Assembly (NCBI GenBank): GCA_905250125.1
Contig: CAJNOL010000353.1
Span: 1 to 64,000, forward strand
DNA length: 64,000 nucleotides
Source: Rotaria sordida
Taxonomy: Eukaryota > Rotifera > Eurotatoria > Philodinida > Philodinidae
Direction of reading: 5' to 3'
Shown here: in pieces, positions 42,545-54,843 of the stretch
How positions within the stretch are numbered: the first letter of the stretch is position 1
How the letters are laid out: every line of letters starts with the position of its first letter
Position numbers and translations under genes: made by a program
Notes under the pieces: model-generated
What the model saw: only the letters and a program-made list of their open reading frames with translations
The model's database searches: none
Told to the model about the DNA's origin: nothing

Positions 42545-44672
42545 ATGGAAACGATCAAATATTATAGCAACTTATGGGAAGAAACTAAAGAAAATTATAG
42601 TGGTATGTTAATTTATCCTATTAGTATAGTCGAAACATATAGAGAAAACTAAATAATAACTTTTAAAAGATAATGATGATTTTCATTCAAAAATTTATTT
42701 ATTCTGTAATAGAATAATCTCTAAAATCGTAACTGTCTTATATTTATTCAATAAAGATTGATCACTATTTTAGTTATTAATAAAATTTTATATAAATAAA
42801 TATTAATTTCAAAGATCATGTTTTTTCATATTTAGATTAAAAAACATTCATTTACACATAATGAAACCTATGACAATAAGGTTTTTTAATGCCAGCATTT
42901 CGATTATTAAAAAATAGCTTGATAAACACAAGAGTTGTATAATGTTGAATTACTCTAGATACTCTGAAAAACTCAGTTCTAGAGATCTTGGTTTCATCAA
43001 GTTATTATTGGAAAACCAGCGTAAGAGTTGTGACATAAAAATGGATAAAGATTTTGACTATGTGTAGTTCCATTTAAAAATTCTAGAAGTTAAAAAAAAA
43101 GTATTTTTGATACATTTTATCGACGACTCTTCAAACTACAAAATCTTTAAACAAAGTTTTTCCTGAAGATGCTTAGGTTTTTCAAAAAATGAAGTTTATT
43201 CGTTGTGAATAATGTGAGCGAATACGAATATAACAGGTGGCTTGTAAATAATGGGACAGTTTGATTTTTCATTTTTGAAGAACGGAAACCCTATTCAAAA
43301 GCTATGAATGTCTTATCAATATATAATCGGATGTAGAATTTAATTCAGAATAAAATCATGTAACATTTAAACCGAACGGCAAAAAACTTTAGATTGTCTT
43401 CAATAGCATAGAGCTGGAAGAAAGAGTCTTTTGCGTCATTTTCTAATTTTTGTTTGAATTATTGTTCTTTCAATTGGTTTTTCTAAAAATTCGAAATATC
43501 GCGAGTTGCAGCATTTCATGGCGTATCTTGCAACATATTACGAATTTCGACAGACAATCGATATCATTTTTTTTCTACTATCACGTTCTTATAAAGATTT
43601 TATTAATTCTACACTTTCCTCTTTAGTATGCTATTCTATAATCATCTTAAAACTTTTTGTTTTATTAAAAAATAAAGTTTAAACTAGATTTTGTTATCAT
43701 ATCATAGATCCACGTACATCTGATCTGTTCATGATGGATTCTCCAATTCCATCAACTTTGATCTGTTTAGGATATTTAATAGTTGTTTGGATGGGACCAA
43801 CATTCATGGCAAATCGTCCAGCATATAATATTCGTCAACTATTATTAGTTTATAATGTTTTCATGGTTGCTCTATCTGGTTATCTATTCTATGAAGTAAA
43901 TTAAATAACAAAAAATTTCTTTTGATTAAAAAAAAAAAAAATTTCTATTTAGTTTCTTGTTAGTGGTTGGATAAATGGTTATTCATTAGGTTGTCAACCT
44001 GTCGATTATTCTCGATCACCTATGGCTATGAGAGTAGAGAAAAAAAAAACAAAAAAAAATCTTCGTTTTTTTATAAACAATATTTTGTTTTTAAATAGAT
44101 GGTTCGTGTTTGTCATTTATTTTTTTTATCAAAATTTATCGAATTATTTGATACAATATTTTTCATAATGAAAAAAAATTTTCATCAAGTAAGTATTTTA
44201 CATGTTTTACATCATGGTATAATGCCAATAAGTTGGTGGTTTGGTATTCGTTTTGTTCCGGGTGGTTTTGGAACATTTCATTCTTGTATTAATTCATTTA
44301 TACATTTTCTTATGTATTTATATTATGGACTTGCTGCACTTAGTCCTTCATTTCGAAAATATATATTTTTAAAAAAATCTATGACATGGATGCAAATGGT
44401 TTGTAAATATATACCTTAAATTTCAATTTTCTCTTTTTTTTTTTACTTTTAAGATTCAATTTATGCTGGTTATGATTCATACATCACAATTATTTTTTAT
44501 ACAATGTGATTATCCAATTTTATTTGCTTATTGGATATTTTTCTATGCTATAATGTTTTTACTATTTTTTGCAAACTTTTATGCGCAGTCATATATCAAA
44601 AAATCATTATCAGCAAAATCAAAATCTAAACAAATCAAACGAAAAGAAAATGGTTATGAAAAAAATGAATAA
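42545..44672 (+). CDS. ELOVL-type very-long-chain fatty acid elongase
   Basis: Exons 42545-42602, 43708-43895, 43953-44033, 44099-44398 and 44454-44672 give 281 residues in phase. The enzyme performs the condensing step of fatty-acid chain elongation with malonyl-CoA in the ER membrane. The hallmark histidine box HVLHH is in exon 4, preceded by KFIELFDTIFF. NSFIHFLMYLYYGL is the family's NxxxHxxMYxYY motif, and LFFANFYAQSYIKK closes the last membrane helix. Several hydrophobic segments fit a seven-helix protein. The tail is Lys-rich, as expected for ER retention, though it ends in NE rather than a classic KKxx. It looks closest to the ELOVL1/4/7 group. Intron 1 is 1.1 kb; the others are short. 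Confidence 0.93.
42603..43707 (+). other. Long intron 1 of the elongase gene
   Basis: 1105 bp, non-coding. An ACAGGTGGCTTGTAAATAAT sequence near 43235 resembles a transposon end, but I do not find its inverted partner, so no element is called. Confidence 0.4.
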
Positions 44673-44895
44673 GATATCATAGATATATTTATTCTATTTC
44701 TTCCTGTTTATTTCGAAAACAAAAAAAATCAAAAATGAGAAATAGAGAATGACAAGAATAAACTAGTTTGACATATGCATTTTGTCGTCCAATTATTGTA
44801 ACTTGGAATATTCTTTTTTCACCTCGAACAAAATAAAAAAAAACAATAATAATATATCTATCAAGTCTGCTTCTTTTTTTTTTTTTGTCTTTTTC

Positions 44896-45378
44896 TTATT
44901 GATTATAATAATAATGTTGATGATAATAATCATAAGAATGTGATGGTAACCAAGACCAATTAGTAGAATGGGATGGTAATGATTGAGGATTTGATTGTTG
45001 TAGTAATTGTGCACGTTGTTCAAGTTCATCTGCTAGATGAATTTTTTCAGGTTCATTAGATGATAATATTGAATTTTGTTGTGTTTGATTTCGTATAAGA
45101 TAACGTTTAGCACGTTTTGGATGTGTATTTTGTGTTCGATTACGTTTATTTGAAAACCAAGCTTTTACTTGAGATTCTTTAATACCACCATTAGTTGCTA
45201 AATAATCTAAATCATTACGATTTGGATATGGATTATCTTCATGTTCTAAATACCATGTATTCATTAAATGAATAGCTTTTTCTGGTAATTGTTTATTAGA
45301 TTTTATTGTTGTTGTTGTTGTGGCACGATATATTCTTGTTGTATTGTCATTTTCTTGATTGATTGAAGCAAATTCATT
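44896..45378 (-). CDS. Divergent TALE-class homeobox protein, last exon (5' incomplete)
   Basis: The exon starts after acceptor TTATTTTAG (45378, minus strand) and ends at TAA 44896, giving 160 codons. The homeodomain reads LPEKAIHLMNTWYLEHEDNP, YPNRNDLDYLA, then IKESQVKAWFSNKRNRT. NPYP after helix 1 shows the three-residue loop extension that defines TALE homeodomains. Helix 3 (VKAWFSNKRNR) departs from the usual WFxNARRR of Meis/Pknox, so it is a divergent member. Spiralian animals have expanded, divergent TALE genes of this kind, but I cannot assign a subclass. The C-terminal tail is Gln/Ser/Tyr/His-rich. Upstream exons with the start codon must lie further right and were not found. Confidence 0.8.
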   Translation of the reverse strand, partial: NEFASINQENDNTTRIYRATTTTTIKSNKQLPEKAIHLMNTWYLEHEDNPYPNRNDLDYLATNGGIKESQVKAWFSNKRNRTQNTHPKRAKRYLIRNQTQQNSILSSNEPEKIHLADELEQRAQLLQQSNPQSLPSHSTNWSWLPSHSYDYYHQHYYYNQ

Positions 45379-46252
45379 CTAAAATAAGAGAATGACAAAA
45401 AAAAAAAGAATTTTTTTGTCTTGAAATTCAAATCTCTCAGAAATTATCGAACTAAAGACTTTTTAACACTTGATATACATCAATCAATCATTAAATCAAT
45501 TAACGCATATTTGATAGTCTCTTTTTCAGTTTTGATTTTTTAAAATGATTATTTCCTACAAGCTGATTTCACAATCATTACTAAAACGATATGATTAAAC
45601 ATCTTGAATTATAATGAGTACCAAAAAACTCATCATGTACAGTAGCGAAGCCAGAATTGTGAGTTAGGGGACTCAATCTCCATCACTGATTATGTACTCT
45701 CAACACTAAAATTTCACATTAGCTCAATATAACAATTCCAGCAATTTATTGGTCATATGAGTATCGTATATTCAAATAATAGAATATATAAAATTCTCAT
45801 ACTAATATTTCTTCAAAAACGATCTTGACCTTCTCTCTCTCTTCCTGTGTCTTACTTCATTTGAAATCTGTTGATCGTATTGAGCTGTATAAAACATGAT
45901 TGATGAATGAATGATTGAGTTTGTTGAATATATTATTCTTTTTATTTAACTAATGAATGAACATTTATTCATATAACAGTATGTATTATACACATGATCG
46001 AAAAAAAAAAAAAAATATCGAATTATTTTCTTTTTTGTTTTTTCTTTTCTTTTTCACGAAATTTGACCAATTGAAATAATTAAGAATGTTGACGAAGAGA
46101 GAAAATTATTAGCTGCGCACCAGGTAAATTGATATCCGTAATGAACACATCCTACCACCCTAGATTGATATATTATGTATAGAACTGATCGAATTTTTTT
46201 TTTGCTATGCTAGACAAATTTTAACACGGCAATTAGGAAAAGTCTGATAATC

Positions 46253-47310
46253 ATTGGAGGCGTAGTTTGAATAGGTGTGTATGTGTGTGTGAAATACATA
46301 TTTTATTAGAATAAATAAAGACACAAACGAAAAATAGTGGGAATGAAATCCTATTAAATAATACCTTATATGGATAATTTATTGCTTTGTATTAAAAAGA
46401 TAAATGAGGTAAGTTATGATAATGACGAAAGAATGATTACATGACAGTGATTTATTTATGTAGTTTACTTTTTTCCCATTCGAAGTTTTTAGATTTGCTG
46501 AAAAATATTTCCGATGAGGTAAGACAAATATTTTGTGCGTTTAGAGATTTTGTTCGAGAGTAGTAAAAAAATCTTCAAAAAAGCCCAAAATAACTAGTTT
46601 GAACAAGAAATTTTTGTATCTTCATTATTGAGATTCGAAAAGTTGGGATCTTTATTTATATATCAGCTTGAAGATCAGCAACTATCCTACAAAATGCACT
46701 ATTTTTTGTCTTTCGACAAGGCACTTTAATTTTTCGTTTTTTTTTTTTTTTGTAAATACTCATTTTTGAAAACTCGACAACCGTTTTACGTTGAAAGGAG
46801 CTCGTGAAATAATCAATATCACATTTTGTAGAGAACTATCCGCTGTAGAAAACGACTGACTTCGACTAGCTTATTCGAAAAGGAACTTATAGGGTAAACA
46901 AAAGCCTGTTGAATCATCCTTAAAAATATTTTTTCAGATCTTTCAAAAAGTTCCTCACTACTCTTGAAACTCATATTCAAATTCTGGTCGCAACTGATAC
47001 CGAAATGCTTTCAAGCAAACCAAAACAAAGAAACATGTTCATGGGAAACGCCGGCCTACGAGTTCTTCTGAAACTAATTTTTGTATACTTTGTAACAATT
47101 AAAATATTATTTATTCTTGAATTTGTACATTTTCCATTAAACTTAAGCAGTTTACAAAATTGTTTCTAATGCTTGACATTACATTTAATTAAAAGGTCGA
47201 TTTTACTCGAACGAAAAAATTGCCCTCTAATGATACCTGTCATTGGAGCTCATATTGTACCCACAAGGATGTCTCACTGAAGCTAACAAAAGCCAATATA
47301 AGACTTCGCC
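46253..47310. mobile_element. Possible decayed DNA transposon
   Basis: TTGGAGGCGTAGTTTG near 46254 and its imperfect inverse AAGACTTCGCCTCCAAGG near 47293 could be terminal repeats about 1 kb apart. Inside, GAGAGTAGTAAAAAAATCTT near 46555 pairs imperfectly with a segment near 46945. No transposase frame is present. The element is weakly supported. Confidence 0.35.
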
Positions 47311-48769
47311 TCCAAGGGTATTTGAAAATAAGTTATGATCGCTTCACTGCATATACGACTCATTTCTAGGTAATGTACGGAAAAATAAAAGAAACGAAAT
47401 TTCGATGTAAAATTTTACCTATGAATAGGTTTAATGACCCGTAGCATATCTTGAAAGTTTCAGTTAGAAAAAGTGTTTTGTGGTCAAGATATTAAATTTT
47501 TAAGTAAACTTGGTTTGTATGACATATTTGTGTTAAGCAACTTTGTTGTTCCAAATTTAATAACACAATAAAGGAAGATTCTTTTCGATTAAAACTTTTA
47601 GAATATTCTACAAATCAGTAGACCTATCTATGGGCAAAATTTTGTATTGAATTTTTTTTTCCGTAAATACCTAAAAATGGTTCAAAAATGTAATAAAACA
47701 ATTATAACTCGTTTTCAAAGATCGATACAAAAGAGGCCTTTTTTCGGCTTTTGCTAATCTCAAAAAGACATTCTTATAGAAGTAATATGAACTCAAACAG
47801 CAGGTATGCAATTGAGTTCGTATCCTTGTAAAGATGAATAATTAAGAAAATTTTTATATAGAGATTGATGACATTACATAGTAAAATCTTAAAGTTGTTC
47901 TTGAAATATTCTAGAAGTAAATATTAATTATAGATTAATTTCTCTTGAGAAATTAATACGAACAAGTCTACGTGTCAATATTAAGATATTAGAGAAAAAA
48001 TATTTATTTTGGAATATTCGGGTTTCTCTTATGTCAATTTAAACTAATTGAATTGCCTCGAGAATATTTTATTTTTCTTATAATGAAAATTTCAATTTTT
48101 TTTCGAAAAATAATAGAATAAATTCTTACATATTCAATAAGAAAATGAATAATTTCTGATATGATCATAACTTATTGAAATTAATATAATATTATTGAAG
48201 AATCGAGATTGAATAGTGACATATAATATATAATCTATCTTTATATTTTTCTTTTCTTTCTCATTGATAATCGGAATATAGAAACATACAAAAACAGAGA
48301 AAACGTCAAAAACTTCTAGACAAATTATTTTTTACATTAACCAAAAATAAAAAAACCAAAACAAACAATTAGTAATGATAGTCATGATAAAGTACATCAA
48401 TCAAATTCAATGATTTATCAATATATCTTTAGAAAAAATTTTTTCTTTCTTATTTCTTTTTGATACAGAAGAAAATTTTATTAATATTACATTTTTTCAT
48501 TATTATAAATGTGTTAGATCGATTATAGTTATTCATTGTTTTATCAATTATAAGATAGAAGAATTTCGAAAGAGTCCGAAAACTATTATAATTTTCCAAG
48601 AAACAAAATTTCAATTAGTAATACTTTTCCCGGCATATATAGATTATTTGTCATACTCATATATTAATTTATATTATTGTTAGTTTATTGAAATAGAAAT
48701 GTATTTTGATTTTTAATATTCAAAATTGACAAACTCTGAAATAATCCTTATTCTTCATATTAGCGAGAG

Positions 48770-49330
48770 GATCGCTCGAAGTAGTTCATCATTTTTTGAG
48801 CATATAGAGATGATTTGTAGACTTAATTAATCTCAAAAGAATTCTAGTTCATAGATCATCTCTTCAGAATTATGAGAATTCGTTGAAGTATTGATAAGAA
48901 AAGTGAACAAATGATTCTTTTTTTAACTGAAATTTTGTAATTATATAAGTTAATTTTATCATCTTTGAAAATTTTCGTCTAAACAATTGATTCTTTCTTG
49001 AGATATGTAACGTTCGAAACTTAAATAGATTTTAGACATTGTTAAAAAAAGTGAGAGCTTTTTAAAATATTCAATATTTCAAGAAGAAAGTAACCATTTT
49101 GAACGGCAGTTTTAGGATGATGAGATTTACTTAAAGATAAAATATTCCTTTATTCTATTTTCGTCTTCATACTACATTCTATAGAAAAATTTCAACAAAA
49201 CTCTTGTGAATTCTATAGAGATGGTTTATAGACTAGAATCCTTTTGAGAGTTATTCTAATCTATAGATTCTATCTTAATATACCGACAAAATGTATTCTA
49301 AAGCTGTGAATCTCTTTTGACGATTCCCTT
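48770..49330. mobile_element. MITE-like inverted repeat pair
   Basis: A segment at about 48808-48865 (AGAGATGATTTGTAGACTTA onward) is the imperfect inverse of 49216-49278 (AGAGATGGTTTATAGACTAG onward). Matching flanks (CTTCAACGAATTCTCAT against ATTTCAACAAAACTCTT) extend the similarity. Each arm is also partly palindromic in itself. Non-coding. Confidence 0.5.
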
Positions 49331-50489
49331 GTTAGATTAATAATCAAATTGTATATTTGCAAAATTGAATAAATTCATCTCGTTGTCGAGGCAATCTATT
49401 GATTATAAAAGTATTTTATTCGAATGCATAGAGACTTGTCTTGTAACTTTAGATTAATTATCTATTTTCATTAAAATATTGTAGAAATTTTATCAATATT
49501 GTTTCTGATAAGATTAAACATATTCTGTCAAAATAATTAGAAAAAATAAAAAGAAGCCTTTTATATATATATATCTGTAAGTGATAACTAATATAGAACT
49601 ATAATAATATATTTCATATGACACATCTATTATTTTTAAAGAAATATTATTTTCCTGTCTTTGTTTTTTGTTTTGTTTTGTTTTAAATACTGTCCGAAAA
49701 ATTTGGTTATTGACAATAAAAGTCAATACAGTGATGTAGAAAAACAGAGAGAATGAAAGAACAACAATCAACTATACAAAAAAAAAAAAACAAGAAGAAC
49801 AAGAAAAGAAAGCAAGAACATGATTGCCATCATTCCATTTTTGTTTCATTGTTCTAATTTATGACAATCTAACATAGATAACATGCACATATATATATAT
49901 ATATATATAGAAAGATATTTTCTCGTTTTGTTTTTTTCTTTTTTAACCAACAAAAACATACATGCAAACAATATGATGGCATTCAATGTCACTGTTCGTT
50001 TAAATGCAGACGGAGACGACTAAAAAGAAGAAGAAGAAGAAAACAAAATACGCATAGACACATACAACAAAAGACGAAAGAAGGAAAAAAAAATGAAAAG
50101 ATGAATTAATCACAGTTGAGAGACGGGGAATCGGATGTCGCGCGTGCGCATGAGAAAAATCATGTCTAGATTATAAAAAAATATACATATATAGAAACAC
50201 TTTGATTCAATAGCGGCGATGATATAAATGGGCATCTGACGCCCAAACAAAACAAAAAGAGGAAAAAGAAAGAAAGAAAGAAAAAAATTGCTTGAACGAC
50301 AAATTGATATTTGTTTTTATTTTGATTTGTTTTCTACGCGACAACAAGTGCGTCCACACTGTGGAATGTCTCGTGAAGACAGAAGATAATATATTTTCGA
50401 ATAGAACAAAAAGAAAAAGAGAAAAACAAAATGTAAGATAAACCGGGTTAGGCGCTCATGGCACGTATATATATATATATATATGTATA

Positions 50490-53400
50490 TCAAGTGTTTG
50501 CGCCTTCATTACGTAGTAATCGCCGGTACATTAGTGAATTAATAAAACGTGGATAGGAATCACGATGCATTAAAGTATAAATTTGTAATTGGGCTTCGTC
50601 GAATGTATGTGGTGATGGTTCAACCATATTTTTGTTGATTACTTCACGTACTCGACTATCCAAACTTACCTGAAAGAAATGATTTCTTTTTGTTTTTTTT
50701 TTCTTATTTAAATCTTTAAAAAAAATAATTTTTACCTCTTTCGGAGATAATATTGATATATAATCTTCATAGATTAATCGTGCTTTTTCTTCGATTATTT
50801 CAGGATTTTGTTCATTTTTAAGGGATTCACAAGACATCCAAAATAGAAAATTTTCTTCACTATATTCTGATCGTAAAAAATCACGAAAATAACGACGACC
50901 AGCTAGAAAAAAATATAGAATAAAACAATTTTTTTGTTTTGCTCTTATCTTCTAAATAAAAATATTATATATACATACTAGGACTAAGCATTAATTTATC
51001 AAAGGATTCTGCCCAACTTTTTACTTCTTCAATGGATGGTCTATATATAAACATGTATTTCTTTGTTTAAATAAAGAAACCAAAAATAACATTGAATAAA
51101 AAAAATAACACATACGGTTCTCCTAGATCTATAGGTTCAGCTGGTTGACGATTGTCGTCGGTGCGCACGGTTAAACTATAATAAAAATAAAAAGAAATAA
51201 ATGAATAGATTGATAAATGTTAAATAATAGATGTATGAAATAAGAAATAAAATAAAATAAAAAGTAGATCTATTGTTTAAGGCTACTTTTTTGTTCCTGT
51301 AAGCATTCTTCGAACATTGTCAGGAAAGGCAAAAACAAGATGTTCAAGAACACTTTTTCCAATTTCACGATTTTGATTTGTATGTGAATAATGACGACGA
51401 TGATGACGATGATGATCATCATCAAGTGAAGTTGATTTATATTTATTTGAAAGATTTTTTGTTGAATTCATTATTCTATTAGTAGCAGTAGTTTCATATT
51501 CAATATTTGTTGTTTTTATTAAATGTTTATTTGATATTGATGATTTTAATGGTGATTTTTCATGTAGAATATTATTTATTTCTGATTTTGTTGTTATATG
51601 AGGTGACATTGATGATAAACTATTATTACCAGTTGATTTATATCGACGATGATTACGAAATAATGTTGAAGGAGAATGAACATTAGTATTCATTAAAGCA
51701 GATGATGAACGTGATATAGTTAAATTATTTTTTGATATTAATGGTTTTTTTAATAATGATAATTGTTGATGACAATTATCATAAGATCTTAGAGATGTAT
51801 CTGTATCACATGTAACAGATATCGTACTTAATGTAGCAGGTATTGAACGTTGTGTTCGAATTTTATATGTACTATTTGTTTCTTTTCGAGTATTATTATT
51901 ATTATTATTATTATTATTTATACTATCACGGAGTTTGGCGTGAGCCACATGTTCTGGTACAACTTGAGTCATTTGATTGTTGAAAATTTTTGAACTGGCA
52001 GATGTTGAAATATGATTCCGAATGACAATAATATATGGCCACAAGACTAGTTTTGAAAAGTCATGTTGATGTGACAAAAACAATGATGGATACTACTCGG
52101 ATTCCATAATCCATATTTGCCATCGACACACAAACCAAAAAAAAAAGATTATTAATTCTTCTCTTGTGCTTCTCCTTCTACTTCGCTTCTCGGTTTTTTT
52201 TTGTATCTTCAACGACGTTGAAATGAAGACGACAGTAACAGTCAAAGTTTTACTACTATCATCATTCTTACTACACCACCGGCAGAAACAACATAAGCGA
52301 GAGTGAAATGTTCTTTTTTTTTATTTCTCTCTCGGTTTTTTTTTTAGCTTTCCACTACTAACAAGAACATCACATCAAAGACAAGACCGACGAACGAGAG
52401 AAGCGTTGGCCTGGTTTTTTTCTTCTTTAGCTAACATGATTTAGCTCATAACAACTCTGGAATGATAAAGATGACGACAAGCCGAGAACGAGAGTCGTTG
52501 TTGTTGTTGTCGATGGCATTGAACACTCTTCTTTTTTCCTTTTTTTTTTTTTTTGTAGATACCCAAAAGCAAAACACCGGCAATGCAAGTCGAGGAAAGA
52601 GAAAAGAGGAAAAACAGAAAGTATAGATATGTCTCTAATCGGATTAGGGAATGGGTAAAAAAAAAAAAAGAAGACGAAGAAAGAAAGAAAAAAGATATGA
52701 AAGAAACGTTTCGTTTTCTCTTGTCAAAATGATAGTTTCATGAGAAGGAAAAAAAAGAAGCAATCTCAGTACTAAAAAGGAAGTGATATGTAGTACGCAC
52801 ATACATACAAAACATGCAAGCAGTAACTTTGTATTATCGAATTATTGAACACAGTAGCGAGCTACTTTTACATCGTTTCTCTCAGTAGAGATGCAATTAG
52901 AGTTTATATTCTATCGTCAAGAGTGCATCTGTTGTCGAAATATATGTGTATCTATTTGTTGTTTGACTTTCAATAGAGATAAGAAGAAGAAAAAGAAGAA
53001 GAAGAAGAAGAGCAAAAAAAGTCGATCGACAGCAATGATGAAAGTAAACTGACTAAATTAGAATAGAACTTATTATTCTTGTCTTTCCGAAACGGAAATC
53101 ATATTTACCAAACGTGAGTCTCCTCGTTTGTTTTTTTTTTCATTCGCACATCATAAGAAGAGCAGCATCACAGAAAAAAAAACAAAATAAATAAAAAAAG
53201 AAAATAGAAGAAATACAAAACATCAAGAAGTTAATAATCAAAATATCAAACATACTTTGGATGACGTCGTATGGAACCGAATGGGTTAAATTTGAAATGT
53301 TTAATCATGTTCTTTTTACATGCACACGCGCGCTAATATAAAACGCGCAAATTCACCTGGAGGACTGAAGAGGAGTAGGGGACCAATTTTTTTGTATAAA

Positions 53401-54818
53401 TGAATGTGATGCTGCTGTCTGTTAATGTGCGATGATGAGGAGATCGACGTCTAAAGCAAGATAGATAGAGAAGAAAAATACCACGATTATACACACAGGT
53501 CAACTAACGACTCAAGAAAAATAAACAAGCAAATAGTAAATAACAAAAGAATCGGGAAGAAAAGGACAGTGATATATAAACTAATTTTTTGCGCAATGTG
53601 TTAAATTAAAACATTTAAAGGGTAAAACATATATAATATGTATATATATATATATATATAGTTAACTACATACCACGAACAGGAACAACAGCAACACCAA
53701 CAAAAACAACAGGCTTTTGAGGCTTGATCACTATGTGAAGGAGATGAATTTAATGGTTCTTGTTGATTGGAAGGTATATTTGATGGTGTTGGTTGTTGAC
53801 GGCGCGATCGATTACTTTCGTAAACTGATGAGTTTTCTTGATTTGAATGACGTGAGCTCATAATCTAACAAAAAAACAAAAGGATTTCTTGTTTAATAAA
53901 ATTTCAATTTTTTTTTTTTAATTTTTTTCATACTTTCTGGAAACAATACTTATGCACTTCTTCAACTTGACCAACAAAACCCTCTGTTAGTCGAAAAAAG
54001 ATATCAACAGCTGAAAAAATCAGCACTGAACAGGAGGGTATTGAAGACGAAGTAGAAGGATAGCAACGACGATGTTGTTCTGCTACAACTGTTGTTGGTG
54101 ACGAACTATTTGACAATAAAGTTGATGCTATTCTTTTTTTCCTAAATATATATAAATACCAATTAATATTATACAATCATATTAACTAAAAGAAAAAAAA
54201 AAAGAAACATTATCGTATATTAAGCGTAAGAAAAATAATAACTTGACGCATATTCTAATCGTTTTCTTTTCAGTATATAGAATAAGAAGAGTGATCAACG
54301 TTACTATTATAGAGCTCATACTCTTTCTTTCTATTTTATACTCTTTTTAACCAATACTAGAAAATAAGATGTATATATGATCTCTTTTCAAATGAAAATA
54401 GTCATCTGGACGTAAATATATATATAAAGAAATATTAAAAAAGACAAATTCTTTTTGTTTTTTGTTTTTGATTGAATGATTGGTTTTTTTTTCTTAACTT
54501 TAAGTCGTGTTAAATTATTCTTTGTTGTTTTCTCAATCAAGAAATAGAAATTGTTTTTTACATAATTGCATATGATATGACATGTAAATTTACTTTAATA
54601 TTAGAAAAAAAAAACACAGAAACTTGTCTACATAGACATAGTATGAAATTTCAGACAAACATAATTGTTCGATGTTTAACTTTGAATTAAGATTTTCTTT
54701 TTCTTCTTCTTCTGTAAGAAGAGAACAAAATAATTAAAAACAAAAACAAAACATATATTTCATACCTAATGGAAGAAGATTTCAATGTTCGTGTGGTCTC
54801 TTTGTAAAACACGAACAT
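50490..54818 (-). CDS. RGS protein of the RZ group (RGS17/19/20-like)
   Basis: Core exons on the minus strand are 53864-53674, 51177-51112, 51040-50979, 50902-50736 and 50669-50490. From the Met at 53861 they give 220 residues. Two upstream exons (54818-54766 and 54141-53934) join in phase and would give a longer 308-residue form. The cysteine string CCFCWCCCCSCSC is the palmitoylation and membrane-targeting signature of RZ proteins and is followed by LTVR as in RGS17/20. The RGS domain (EEVKSWAESFDKLM to the stop) includes EEKARLIYEDYISILSPKEV, VREVINKNMVEP and QIYTLMHRDSYPRF. It accelerates GTP hydrolysis by G-alpha i/z subunits at the plasma membrane. The phase-compatible exon-2 donor is GTGTTA, four bases after a better-looking GTATGT. 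Confidence 0.93.
51283..51975 (-). CDS. Nested Asn/Ser/His-rich ORF in RGS intron
   Basis: A continuous minus-strand frame lies wholly inside the intron between the cysteine-string exon and exon 2 of the RGS gene, on the same strand. From the first ATG (MTQVVPEHVAHAKLRDS) it has 230 residues; the frame is open further upstream to about 52083 without an ATG. It contains an Asn run, many Ser and Thr residues, a His/Arg cluster (DDDHHRHHRRHYSH) and an ordered-looking C-terminus (SVLEHLVFAFPDNVRRMLTG). The family is not recognised. It could be an alternative terminal exon of the RGS transcription unit or a separate nested gene. Length and codon use, which resemble the neighbouring genes, argue that it is coding. 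Confidence 0.5.
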   Translation of the reverse strand, partial: QMTQVVPEHVAHAKLRDSINNNNNNNNNTRKETNSTYKIRTQRSIPATLSTISVTCDTDTSLRSYDNCHQQLSLLKKPLISKNNLTISRSSSALMNTNVHSPSTLFRNHRRYKSTGNNSLSSMSPHITTKSEINNILHEKSPLKSSISNKHLIKTTNIEYETTATNRIMNSTKNLSNKYKSTSLDDDHHRHHRRHYSHTNQNREIGKSVLEHLVFAFPDNVRRMLTGTKK

Positions 54819-54843
54819 AATGCGATAGTCGCGTTCGTGTTTT
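54806..54843 (-). promoter_or_regulatory. Hairpin spanning the putative RGS long-form start codon
   Basis: An 11-bp perfect inverted repeat (AAAACACGAAC at 54806-54816 and GTTCGTGTTTT at 54833-54843) brackets 16 bases. On the minus strand the candidate ATG (54818-54816) falls at the start of the 3' arm, so in mRNA the start would be sequestered in a stem. A regulatory effect is inference. Confidence 0.4.

Larger units (their letters stand above)
45379..50489. other. Long spacer with repeat relics
   Basis: No exon could be supported, although the 5' part of the TALE homeobox gene should lie here or beyond. Contents: inverted pairs suggesting decayed DNA transposons (46253-47310 and 48770-49330), a dispersed repeat at 47380-47660 shared with the intron of U-box copy 2, a palindrome TTAATTTCTCTTGAGAAATTAA near 47936, and AT microsatellites at 49885-49910 and 50466-50485. 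Confidence 0.5.

Noticed and set aside
43230-43262. ACAGGTGGCTTGTAAATAAT resembling a transposon terminus
   Set aside because: No inverted partner found in the elongase intron, so an element cannot be delimited.
49964-50021. 58-base minus-strand segment flanked by CTTTTTAG and GTATGT
   Set aside because: It lies downstream of the RGS stop, no partner exon fits, and a segment this short can have such flanks by chance.
50490-50837. Single 115-codon minus-strand frame over the RGS C-terminus
   Set aside because: It reads through a 66-bp intron that happens to lack stops; the family alignment requires splicing KE to VSLDSR.
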